Of a DNA stretch of 64,000 nucleotides, positions 32,219-40,292 are shown piece after piece. Position numbers and translations under genes: made by a program. Below the pieces are notes generated by a model. It was not told the origin of the DNA. It searched no databases and saw nothing but the letters and a program-made list of their open reading frames with translations. The DNA is taken from NCBI GenBank assembly GCA_963715815.1, contig OY970278.1:2170001-2234000 (forward strand), given 5' to 3'. This stretch comes from JAFAMS01 sp963715815. GTDB taxonomy: Bacteria; Vulcanimicrobiota; Vulcanimicrobiia; Vulcanimicrobiales; Vulcanimicrobiaceae. Positions within the stretch are counted from its first letter, which is position 1, and every line of letters begins with the position of its first letter.

Positions 32219-33676
32219 TCAGGCGTTTGCAGCGTAAACCGTCATCACGTCGGCAAGGCCTTCGATGCTAACCTCCGTGTCGTTGTAGATACACGCAAGG
32301 TTGGGGGCGTTTTCGAAGAGCGCGGCGTCGTATGGCTCGCGCGCCGAGATCAGAATCGCGCTCGATGCAATCTGCAGCAACCGCGCAATTGCGGCGGCTT
32401 GAGCCGGATGCAGATGAGCCCGTCGCATCACGATAACGATCTGCCTTCCGGGCATTCCGGCGAGAACCATCTCCAAGAGCTCGAGCTCGTCGTCGCGAGG
32501 TTCGAGTGAAACACGCATGATCTCGCTCTTGTGTCCGCGTTTTCGAAGCGCGCTCGACAACGACGCGTGTTCGCCTTGTTCGAACGAAATTACGGATACC
32601 GGCTCGCGCGGCTCGAGGACGATGTTACCGCGTACGACCGTAACGGCCTTGCGCGCAATCTCTAGACCGACATCGGCGTCATCCTCAAACGGTGCGCTCG
32701 TGCCGATCGAGGCGCGCAATGCGCGCATTCGTGCTGCTGCTTCGGCTAAGCGTACGGGTGAGAGTGTACCGTTCTCGACCGCGCGGACGATCGCACCGAT
32801 CGAAGCTTCGGCAAGATCGAGCCGATGCGAAATCAAGATGCAGTCCACGCCTGCCGCGAGTGCGCGCGGTGCGAGATCCGCATTCGCATCCCCAAGCGCC
32901 GCCATCTCGACACAATCGCTGAAGACCGTGCCGCCGAAATGCAGCTCCTCACGCAGCAAATCGTCCAGAATGCGACGCGACATCGTCGCGGGCGAATCCG
33001 GATCGAACGCCGGCACGACGACGTGCGCCGTCATGATAGCCGGAATACCTGCGCCGATCGCATCCGCAAACGGGACGAGATCGCGTGCACGCAGCGTAGC
33101 GGCATCCACCGCGACGACGGGTTGGGCGACGTGCGAATCGGTTTCCGTTGCTCCGTGTCCCGGGAAATGCTTGCCGACCGCAATCACGCCGCCCTCGCGC
33201 AAGCCGTCCGCAAATGCGCGCCCGAATTCCGAGACGACATGCGGATCGCTGCCGAACGAGCGCGTTCCGATAACCGTGTTGCGTGGTTCGAGCGCAAGAT
33301 CGAAGACCGGCGCGAAGTTGAGATTGATACCGAGTGCGCGCAGGTCGCCGCCCAAGCGGCGCGCCGCGCGACGCGCCAAGCTCGTATCTTTTGTGGCGCC
33401 TAGCGCCATCATCGAGGGCAACGCGACAACACCATCGTGCAGACGCGCGACCGCGCCGCCTTCCTGATCGATTCCGATTAGCGCCGGCGCCGCATCGCCA
33501 AGCGCTTCCTGCAATGCCGCCGTCAGCCGCCGTATCTGTTCGGGATGCTCCAGATTCCGCGGAAAGAGTATCGTTGCGCGAATACCGAGACGCGCCATTT
33601 CATCGAGCGGCGCATCAGCGTCGCTCGTTCCGGTGAAACCGGTGCACACGACTTGCCCGGCAAGATCCGCGATCAC
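32219..33676 (-). CDS. nagZ: Beta-N-acetylhexosaminidase NagZ (glycoside hydrolase family 3)
   Basis: A 485-residue GH3 enzyme releasing GlcNAc from GlcNAc-anhydroMurNAc peptides. The catalytic region KHFPGHGATETDSH near residue 168 carries the flexible-loop Asp-His pair, and the nucleophile aspartate lies in TVFSDCVEM near residue 250. IGIDQEGGAVARLHDG near residue 68 is another GH3 block. The C-terminal 150 residues are an added domain found in Gram-positive-like NagZ. The start ATG overlaps the stop of the 97-residue gene (ATGA). No signal peptide, so it acts in the cytoplasm on recycled fragments. Confidence 0.93.
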   Translation of the reverse strand: MIADLAGQVVCTGFTGTSDADAPLDEMARLGIRATILFPRNLEHPEQIRRLTAALQEALGDAAPALIGIDQEGGAVARLHDGVVALPSMMALGATKDTSLARRAARRLGGDLRALGINLNFAPVFDLALEPRNTVIGTRSFGSDPHVVSEFGRAFADGLREGGVIAVGKHFPGHGATETDSHVAQPVVAVDAATLRARDLVPFADAIGAGIPAIMTAHVVVPAFDPDSPATMSRRILDDLLREELHFGGTVFSDCVEMAALGDANADLAPRALAAGVDCILISHRLDLAEASIGAIVRAVENGTLSPVRLAEAAARMRALRASIGTSAPFEDDADVGLEIARKAVTVVRGNIVLEPREPVSVISFEQGEHASLSSALRKRGHKSEIMRVSLEPRDDELELLEMVLAGMPGRQIVIVMRRAHLHPAQAAAIARLLQIASSAILISAREPYDAALFENAPNLACIYNDTEVSIEGLADVMTVYAANA

Positions 33677-33966
33677 GAAAGTTCGCGCAGAAACGCTTCG
33701 CGCGGTTCGTTTCCCTGGCCGGCTCGAGCTGCGCGGACAAAATCGCGCAAACGCCGGATAAGCGCGTCTTCCGGAGCCTTTCCGGCTGCCAGTACACGAA
33801 TTGCGATCAATGCTTCGTCCGCCGCACGCTCGCCGATCGCCTCGAACGCGCGATAAAACGGCGCTGCGCGTGGATCGTCGAGACGATCGCGCAGGATGTG
33901 CTCGATCGCTTCGTGCTTCGAGGGCTTCCCGTCGAGGAGGTATCCGTCCAGCGGCCGCAAGTCCAT
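33673..33966 (-). CDS. Small protein of unknown function ahead of nagZ
   Basis: A 97-residue helical, charged protein starting MDLRPLDGYLLDGKPS; I do not recognise it. It overlaps nagZ by 4 bases, so it is translated with the murein-recycling operon and is its first gene. ATG 33966 is chosen over a longer frame to 34146, because the longer part lies antisense to the aspartic protease signal peptide and looks non-coding. Only three bases separate its start from the divergent protease start, so its promoter must lie within that gene. Confidence 0.6.
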   Translation of the reverse strand: MDLRPLDGYLLDGKPSKHEAIEHILRDRLDDPRAAPFYRAFEAIGERAADEALIAIRVLAAGKAPEDALIRRLRDFVRAARAGQGNEPREAFLRELS

Positions 33967-33969
33967 GTC

Positions 33970-35382
33970 GTGCGTTGCTTGTGCCTGCTCGCCGTCGTGC
34001 TCCTGGTCGGAGCCACTCCGCTCAAATCCGATGTTCTGCAGCGTGCGGTCCAATCGTCCGGCGCGCCATGGCGTTTTCACATCGTCAGCCGCATCGCCGG
34101 TGCGCAGACGCAGGTCGACGAGCAAGGCGACGTTGTCGTGACCCAACGCTGCCGGGGCGTCGTCTGTCGCGGGACCGTTGTAAATGCCGCGCGCGGACGC
34201 GTCTCATTCTTTTGGTATAACGAGACGCCGATTCCGCAATCGGCGCCGCTCGATCCGCTGCAAACAACGCTGCGCGCGATTGTCTCCTACGCCTTCACCT
34301 CGCCCGCATTCACTGCGAATGGCGGGATTGTCGCGGCGCTCGCGGAGCGCCGTTTGGCGAGCGCGCTCGTTGCGCCGTATGCCGTCACCGCGCCCCACGG
34401 AGCAGAGCTCGATGCGCTGCTCGACCCTACGACCGGTTTGCTCGTCGCCGTCGCGCAAGGCAATGACGTCATCTACCGGTACGAGGATCAGCGTCGAGTC
34501 GGCCCTGTAACGCTACCGTTCAATATCTTGCGTGGAGACGGCACGAGCGAGACCTTCGATGATCGCCGCGTCCTCGAGACACCGCTGACGACGCCCTCCG
34601 GACCACCCGTCACGTTCGGCCGGACGCCTGAAGCTATTGCCCTCGAACCCGGCGACTTGCCGCGCTTCCCTTGCCGGGTCGACGACGTGCTGGCACGATG
34701 CGTCCTCGACACCGGAGCCTCCGGGCTTGCGATGAGCTTGGATCTCGCCGACCGCCTGGGCAAGAAGCTCGTCGGCGAGCTCGAGCTCGAGGGTCTCGGC
34801 ACGATGAGCAGCGGCGTCGTCCGGGCCGACTCTCTGAGTCTTGGGTCGATGCGGCTCGGGCCGGCGCTCTTCGCGATTCTGCCCGACGTCGGGGGATTCG
34901 GCGCCGACGTCCTGGTCGGGAACGACGCGATCGCCCGCGCCGTCGTCCGCGTCGATCCGCAGCACCGGACGATCGCATTCGATCCGCCGGGGACATCAAT
35001 TGAGGGGACACGCGTCCCGCTAACCTTCGATGGCTTCACACCCTCGGTACCGATCCGGCTCGACGCCGCGCCCGAGAGCCTGATCCTTGATACCGGCGAC
35101 AATGCGTCGATCGATCTCTCCGATGACTTCGCGCGGACGCATCCGGCCCTCATCACCTCGAAACAGCGTGGCAACGTCGTCGGGGTCGGCGGGGTCGGCA
35201 CGCGCTCGATCGGGCGCATCGGTCAGGTCGAATTCGCCGGCGTCTCCCTCACCAACGTCCCGGCCGACGTGACCAAGAGCCCTCAGTCCCCGGCATCGCG
35301 CGTCGGAAGCGCGTTCCTGTCGCGTTTTGCGTTTGACCTGGACTATACAGAACTCCGCATGAGCGTGCGTCCGCCTCGTTGA
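33970..35382 (+). CDS. Secreted retropepsin-like aspartic protease with two DTG sites
   Basis: About 470 residues from GTG 33970, beginning with a signal peptide (CLCLLAVVLLVGATPLKS). An N-terminal region of about 200 residues is followed by two aspartyl-protease half-domains: VLDTGASGLAM near residue 245 and LILDTGDNASID near residue 373. In clan AA, two DTG lobes form one active site, so it could act as a monomer, unlike dimeric retropepsins. The extension before residue 240 is not recognised. A longer start at 33898 would place the signal peptide internally. Divergent, nearly abutting, to the nagZ operon; 3' end overlaps the spacer before the next gene. Confidence 0.82.
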   Translation: MRCLCLLAVVLLVGATPLKSDVLQRAVQSSGAPWRFHIVSRIAGAQTQVDEQGDVVVTQRCRGVVCRGTVVNAARGRVSFFWYNETPIPQSAPLDPLQTTLRAIVSYAFTSPAFTANGGIVAALAERRLASALVAPYAVTAPHGAELDALLDPTTGLLVAVAQGNDVIYRYEDQRRVGPVTLPFNILRGDGTSETFDDRRVLETPLTTPSGPPVTFGRTPEAIALEPGDLPRFPCRVDDVLARCVLDTGASGLAMSLDLADRLGKKLVGELELEGLGTMSSGVVRADSLSLGSMRLGPALFAILPDVGGFGADVLVGNDAIARAVVRVDPQHRTIAFDPPGTSIEGTRVPLTFDGFTPSVPIRLDAAPESLILDTGDNASIDLSDDFARTHPALITSKQRGNVVGVGGVGTRSIGRIGQVEFAGVSLTNVPADVTKSPQSPASRVGSAFLSRFAFDLDYTELRMSVRPPR

Positions 35383-35393
35383 AGGGCGCGCTA

Positions 35394-36242
35394 ATGGAAG
35401 CTCTGGGCGACGAGCTCTTTTCATTTCAGAAGACCGAATGGGATAGGTTATCCAGCCACTCGAGCCGGGATGCGGCAGCGCTCCATGGCTCGTTCGGTCA
35501 TATTCTGCGCGGCTATCGCTACCTCGAGCTGATTCACGAGCGGCACGTCCCGACCGCCAAGCACTACAAGGAGCTCTTGGCAAAGCTCATCTCGCGGATG
35601 GATCCCGCCTTCGAGGGCGGACAGATCACGTACGACGACGAGATGGCGACGATGGACGCCGACATGGGCGACTTGCTCGACGTCGCGCACGTCGATCTCG
35701 AAACATTCTATCTTTTTGCCAAAACCGTGCTCGAGCGCACGGCGCAATACATCGAGCTCTATTTCGGCTCCGAACCTAAGCTGTCGGTACGCTCGCATGA
35801 CAAGCTTCGCGCCAACTTTTCGGAATTCGCAGAGCGTCGCGGAATCGTAATTCCCGACAATTTTAACGATGCGTTTGCGCACGTTCACGACATGGTGTTT
35901 ACGCACCAAGCCGAATCGGCGACCAACGATGCGCGCGTCGCGCAGTCGCCGAGCGATTTAATGATCGCGCACACGGACAATACCCCGGGCGCCAACGGCG
36001 CTTCGTCCGGCGTCATGCGGCTTTCGCTGACGACCGGTCAATTGCTTAACGTCGTCGACGCCTACCTGCGATCGGTTCTGGAGCTCGCTCGCGCAAACCC
36101 GAATAGGGCCAAGATGCTGCGCAAGCGCCGCGTCCGCGACGCACAGCCGCCCGAGCGCGCCCACGCCGAATCCGAATTGAGCCAGTCGCTCGACCCCGCA
36201 GCCTTCGCTCTCGCGGTCGAAGCGCCGGCCTCTATTTTTTAA
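35394..36242 (+). CDS. Helical protein of unknown function
   Basis: A 282-residue soluble, mostly alpha-helical protein with no signal or membrane segment. I do not recognise the family. The central region DAAALHGSFGHILRGYRYLELIHERH and DVAHVDLETFYLFAKTVLERTAQYIELYFG suggests a four-helix arrangement; the C-terminus is Arg-rich, then acidic. ATG 35394 is preferred over TTG 35379 since GAAGGG lies just ahead. It ends 11 bases inside the convergent RsbW-like gene, whose short length and position suggest, weakly, a shared signalling context. Confidence 0.7.
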   Translation: MEALGDELFSFQKTEWDRLSSHSSRDAAALHGSFGHILRGYRYLELIHERHVPTAKHYKELLAKLISRMDPAFEGGQITYDDEMATMDADMGDLLDVAHVDLETFYLFAKTVLERTAQYIELYFGSEPKLSVRSHDKLRANFSEFAERRGIVIPDNFNDAFAHVHDMVFTHQAESATNDARVAQSPSDLMIAHTDNTPGANGASSGVMRLSLTTGQLLNVVDAYLRSVLELARANPNRAKMLRKRRVRDAQPPERAHAESELSQSLDPAAFALAVEAPASIF

Positions 36243-36657
36243 AGACCATCGTCACCGTCGTGCCATCGACGGATTCGACCGAGACGGCTTCAGCCAGCGC
36301 CCGCATGATGAGTTGCCCGAACCCGCGCCGTAATGGTGGGTCGCTCTCCTCGCTCGTTCTGCCCTTGCCGCGATCGCGGACCTGAAGGGCGATGACCTTG
36401 TGCTCCGTGCAGCAGTAGATCGAGAGCACCATCTTGCCGCGCGTCCCCCCGGGGTAGGCGTGCTGGACGACGTTCGCTAGGGCCTCACCGCCAGCGATCA
36501 TGACCTCGTGGATCCATTCGGGCTTGACCGCACACTCCTCGAGAAACGACCGCAGAACCGCCCTCCCTGCGGCAGCGTTCTTAGGCACGGCTAAAAACTC
36601 ACGGACGATCGCCACTCCGTCGCTGCAAATCGAGTCGGCTGGTGCTCCACTTGCCAT
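36232..36657 (-). CDS. RsbW/SpoIIAB-like anti-sigma kinase (HATPase_c)
   Basis: A 141-residue stand-alone GHKL ATPase of the anti-sigma type. The N-box is GGEALANVVQHAYPGGT near residues 56-72, the G1 box VRDRGKG near residue 93 and the G2 region RRGFGQLIMRALA near residue 107. Such kinases hold a sigma factor and phosphorylate a STAS antagonist. No sigma-B-type factor is adjacent; the STAS protein at 43325 and the PP2C phosphatases at 16731 and 38623 could complete the switch. Upstream DNA has two small palindromes (36693-36702 and 36701-36712). Confidence 0.88.
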   Translation of the reverse strand: MASGAPADSICSDGVAIVREFLAVPKNAAAGRAVLRSFLEECAVKPEWIHEVMIAGGEALANVVQHAYPGGTRGKMVLSIYCCTEHKVIALQVRDRGKGRTSEESDPPLRRGFGQLIMRALAEAVSVESVDGTTVTMVFKK

Positions 36658-36809
36658 CCCTCGCCCCCGGTTCAGTCTCGAATTCGGGCGAGCCTCCGGA
36701 GGGGCCGGCCCCCTAAAATCATCCCCAGGAAGCTAAAGAACCCACCCCCTGACGCCGATACAAATTGCAAGACCAGCTGACTCTATTACACGGAAGTTTG
36801 AGAGCCACT

Positions 36810-37187
36810 ATGTCACTTGCGGTAGTAAACGGAACCACATCGAGCGTCGGGAGCAACTCTCTCGCAGACCTGAATCTGTCGAGCGCCCAAAGCTCACAGA
36901 TCCAGCAGATCCTTGCAGAGCTGCAATCCGGGATGCTTAGCCCGATCGAAGCACGCGCACAAATCGCGTCGGTCGTTAGCGCCCCGCAGCAAGCGTCGAG
37001 CGCTCAATCCGCGACGTCAACAACCGTCTCGTCCACACACGACAGCGAACCGCTGCAGCAGTACTACGAGCTGCCGCTTCCGCAAGAATCGCTGAAGGGC
37101 GCGGCGCTGCCGAGCTACAACGCGCACGGCGCGGCCACCGACGCAGTCTTCTCAGGGACTTCGCAAACGGTTAACGCGCGCGCTTAA
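36810..37187 (+). CDS. Small Ser/Gln/Ala-rich protein of unknown function
   Basis: A 125-residue protein from ATG 36810 (or 140 from TTG 36765). It is rich in Ser, Ala, Gln and Thr, with one predicted helix (AQSSQIQQILAELQSGMLSPIEARAQI) and a disordered tail ending SYNAHGAATDAVFSGT. I recognise no family. Low complexity makes it uncertain, but codon use (GC-rich third positions) is like its neighbours. It is divergent from the RsbW-like gene and its end overlaps the convergent TPR-ATP-grasp gene by 36 bases. Confidence 0.5.
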   Translation: MSLAVVNGTTSSVGSNSLADLNLSSAQSSQIQQILAELQSGMLSPIEARAQIASVVSAPQQASSAQSATSTTVSSTHDSEPLQQYYELPLPQESLKGAALPSYNAHGAATDAVFSGTSQTVNARA

Positions 37188-38597
37188 TCGCGCGAGCATC
37201 TTGATCACCGCGAGCACGATTCGCTCGGCAGGAAGCCGGCGATACGTCGCGGTGTCGTGTTGTTCCGGAATGACGACGGTCATCGTCGCATTGGATTCGT
37301 AGAGCAAGACGTTTCCGTTCGCATCGACACCGAAGTCGATGCCGCCGAACTCGAGGCCCATCGCCTCGACGATGTTCCGCAACGCCGACATCGTGTGCTC
37401 GCCAAGAAACGCCGGCATGTCCGCGAGAAAGCGCTCTTCTTCCGCGCGGTGCATGTCCTCGTTCATTTGCGCGGATCCGTAGTGCACTTTCCAATCCGAT
37501 GAAATGGCGAGGTGTAGCGGATACAGCTCACCGTCAACCATAATCGCGCGAAACTTACGATATTTGCCGTCCGCCCCGCGTCCGTCGAGATATTCGATCG
37601 CAAGCACCGTTTCGCCGGGAAGACTCTCGAGCGCCGCTGCGAGCTCCTCGGCACGCTCGACCTTCACGAAAAACCGGCCCGTGTGGAACCCCGGCGCACG
37701 CAGCAACACGGGGTATGCGAGAGGAGTCTGCGCGCTCGATTCCGATCGCGCGAACTCGCGCATTTTCGGCGCCACGACGCCTTCGAGGACGCGCAATCGT
37801 GTCGCGTTCTGAAGTCGCCCGGTTGCAAGCACGTTATCCGGATGATTCACGATCGGACCGTCAGTCCGCGCAAGAATCTCTTTGGCGCGAACGAGCGCTT
37901 CCGAACAACGATCCGCATCGCCAATCGCGTTGAAGATAACGTGATGCGCCGGCAGCATATGCTCGTCCCGAAAGAGCTCGACGACGAGGGACGTTGTGAG
38001 AAAAATTCGCTCGTCGAGGAACTGCGCGGTTGAAACCGTTCCTCCGAGCGACGAACACAACAGCAAGACGCGGACGGGCTCGCCATCGCCTCGATACGAG
38101 CCTTCCGAAAGGGCCTCGCGGAAACCCGAGATGCGATGACGTTCGGCATTTTCCGTTTCGCCGAGCTCATCGAGGACGTAGGCAAGTCCCTGATGCGCCA
38201 TCGGATGTTCGGGATCGAGCTCGAGAACGCGCTCGTAGTGACGACGCGCATCGTCGAATCTGCTCGTGAAGACAAACGTATACGCGAGATTGAGATGGCT
38301 CGGGACGTCGCCGGGATGCTTGCTCGCTGCCTCAGCAAACGCAGCTTGCGCCGCCGTCCTGGCACCGGTTTTGTAAAGCAAGCGTCCTATCGCATTTAAC
38401 GCGCGGGCATCACCGGGTTGTTTTGCGAGGATGCCGGCGTAGACCATGCGCGCCACCTCGGCGTGTCCGAGCACTTCAAGCAAGCTCGCGCGCTCGTAGC
38501 GCAAATCGACTGACGCTGGATCGCTTTTGAGCCGATTTTCAACGTCGCGTAATGCAATCTCGACGGTCGCGCTAAACGGGGGGCGCCCAGAGCTCAA
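37152..38597 (-). CDS. Tetratricopeptide-repeat protein fused to an ATP-grasp-like domain
   Basis: A 481-residue protein. Residues about 15-165 carry three to four TPR repeats (RYERASLLEVLGHAEVARMVYAGILAKQPGDARAL and following). Residues about 175-470 resemble an ATP-grasp ligase: PIVNHPDNVLATGR (preATP-grasp), PVLLRAPGFHTGRFFVKV and LAIEYLDGRG (ATP-grasp core), then FGGIDFGVDANGNVLLYESNATM with the Asp and Asn that bind Mg2+. ATP-grasp ligases form amide or ester bonds, for example on peptides; the TPR part could recruit a protein partner. The product is unknown. It is divergent from the MASE1 phosphatase and convergent with the small Ser-rich gene. Confidence 0.83.
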   Translation of the reverse strand: MSSGRPPFSATVEIALRDVENRLKSDPASVDLRYERASLLEVLGHAEVARMVYAGILAKQPGDARALNAIGRLLYKTGARTAAQAAFAEAASKHPGDVPSHLNLAYTFVFTSRFDDARRHYERVLELDPEHPMAHQGLAYVLDELGETENAERHRISGFREALSEGSYRGDGEPVRVLLLCSSLGGTVSTAQFLDERIFLTTSLVVELFRDEHMLPAHHVIFNAIGDADRCSEALVRAKEILARTDGPIVNHPDNVLATGRLQNATRLRVLEGVVAPKMREFARSESSAQTPLAYPVLLRAPGFHTGRFFVKVERAEELAAALESLPGETVLAIEYLDGRGADGKYRKFRAIMVDGELYPLHLAISSDWKVHYGSAQMNEDMHRAEEERFLADMPAFLGEHTMSALRNIVEAMGLEFGGIDFGVDANGNVLLYESNATMTVVIPEQHDTATYRRLPAERIVLAVIKMLARLSARVNRLRSP

Positions 38598-38622
38598 CGC
38601 GAACCTGTCCCTGGATAAAGAC

Positions 38623-40278
38623 GTGCTGAGTTTTTCATTTTCCGGCCGAAATAACAGCGTTCGTTATGCAGTTGCGGTCTTCATCGTCGCGATTGCGTAC
38701 GTCATTTTCGCTAAGATAGGCTTTTCGCTGGCGGTCTCCGTGCAACAGGTCACCGCGGTTTGGCCACCTAGCGGGATCGCCGTCGCAGCACTAGCCCTCG
38801 GCGGAATGAGCCTTTGGCCGGGCGTGATGATCGGCGCTTTCGTTGCGAATCTCATGACGCACGAACCCGTTTGGACGGCGCTCGGGATCTCCATCGGGAA
38901 CACGGCCGGACCACTCGTGGCCGTCTATTTTCTAGGCCGGAGCGGTTTTGATCCCCGACTCGAGCGAGTCAACGACGTTTTGGGACTCGCACTCTTCGGT
39001 GCGCTCGCGATGATCGTCACCGCGACCAACGGCGTCGCGTGGCTCGCGAGCGCCGGGATCGTACCTTGGCACGCATACGGCACCGTCTGGCGCACCTGGT
39101 GGGACGGCGACGCCATGGGCGTGTTGCTATTTGCACCGTTTTTGCTGACGTGGATTATGTCGCGCGACCTTCGCGTCGCACCGAATCGCACGATCGAAAT
39201 CATTGTCTTTCCGTTCCTCTTGCTGCTTGTCGCATGGCTCGGATTTCTCAACAATCTGCGACTTGGGTTCTTGGTCTTTCCCGCAATCATCTGGTCGGGG
39301 TTGCGCTTCAAACAGCGCATAACGTCGACTGCCGTCATCATCGTCTCGCTTATCGCGATCGTCGGAACGCAGCACGAGATCGGACCGTTCGCCGGGGGCA
39401 CGCTCGATCAACGCCTCGCGTACCTGATGACGCTCATGGCTGTATTGTCGATCACCGGACTGATTCTCGGCGCCGTGACGGCCGAACGGGAAGTCGCCGA
39501 CGAGCGCAGCCACGAAGCTGAGCGCCGAGAGCTCGAAAGCGCAAAGCAGATCGCGCGCACGCTTCAGGGCGCATTTCTGCCAAAGCGTTTGCCCGAGCAT
39601 CGCGACGTGACGTTCGACGCACTCTACCTCACTGCCGGACAAGAGTCGCTTGTCGGCGGCGATTGGTACGACGCGTTCACGATCCCGGACGGACACATCG
39701 TCGTCTCGATCGGCGACATGCTCGGACACGGCGTGAGTGCTGCGGTAACGGCCGCGGAAATTCGCCAGCGCATTCTCGCGACGGCGTTCACGACGACCGA
39801 TCCCGCTGAAATTTTAGCTAAAGTGAATCGTACGCTGCGCGACGAGGAACAGACGATCGCGACCGCGCTCGTCGCCTTCATCGATCCCAAGGGCAACACC
39901 ATGCAAGTGGCGAGCGCCGGGCATCCGCCGCCGATCGTCGCAGGTCCGACGATTCGCGCGCAGTTTTTGCCATATGGCGGCCTCCCGCTCGGCGTGCTCG
40001 CGGACTCCGCTTACGAGACGCATTCGATCGCGTTGGAAGCGAACGCCGCGGTGCTGTTCTACACCGATGGCGTTACCGAGTTCAACCGGAATATCGAAGC
40101 CGCCGAGACGTCGCTGCTAGCCGCGGTCGACGCATTCGTTGGCGAACCGCTCGCCAATCCCGCAGCAATCGTGCAACGCCGCGTCATGGGCACTTCCCAG
40201 CCCGTTGACGACGTTGTCCTAATGGTCGTCCGGCTCGCACCGTCACCGGTCGGAGCGGGAGCAATAACACCGCGCTAG
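38623..40278 (+). CDS. MASE1 membrane sensor with SpoIIE-type PP2C phosphatase
   Basis: About 551 residues. The first 300 form eight hydrophobic helices of the MASE1 sensor type (FSLAVSVQQVTAVWPPSGIAVAALALGG and IVPWHAYGTVWRTWWDGDAMGVLLFAPFL). A short coiled linker (EREVADERSHEAERRELESAKQIARTL) leads to a PP2C phosphatase with GGDWYDAFTIPDGH, SIGDMLGHG and FYTDGVTEF metal motifs. It likely dephosphorylates a STAS protein in response to a small-molecule or redox cue. GTG 38623 is preferred; the frame is open to 38527, but that would overlap the divergent TPR gene start by 71 bases. The binding-protein gene follows by 14 bases. Confidence 0.88.
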   Translation: MLSFSFSGRNNSVRYAVAVFIVAIAYVIFAKIGFSLAVSVQQVTAVWPPSGIAVAALALGGMSLWPGVMIGAFVANLMTHEPVWTALGISIGNTAGPLVAVYFLGRSGFDPRLERVNDVLGLALFGALAMIVTATNGVAWLASAGIVPWHAYGTVWRTWWDGDAMGVLLFAPFLLTWIMSRDLRVAPNRTIEIIVFPFLLLLVAWLGFLNNLRLGFLVFPAIIWSGLRFKQRITSTAVIIVSLIAIVGTQHEIGPFAGGTLDQRLAYLMTLMAVLSITGLILGAVTAEREVADERSHEAERRELESAKQIARTLQGAFLPKRLPEHRDVTFDALYLTAGQESLVGGDWYDAFTIPDGHIVVSIGDMLGHGVSAAVTAAEIRQRILATAFTTTDPAEILAKVNRTLRDEEQTIATALVAFIDPKGNTMQVASAGHPPPIVAGPTIRAQFLPYGGLPLGVLADSAYETHSIALEANAAVLFYTDGVTEFNRNIEAAETSLLAAVDAFVGEPLANPAAIVQRRVMGTSQPVDDVVLMVVRLAPSPVGAGAITPR

Positions 40279-40292
40279 GAACGAGGGGTCCC

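Noticed and set aside
34488..35219. 243-residue reverse-strand frame
   Set aside because: Antisense to the aspartic protease, Ser/Arg/Pro-rich, no similarity or start context.
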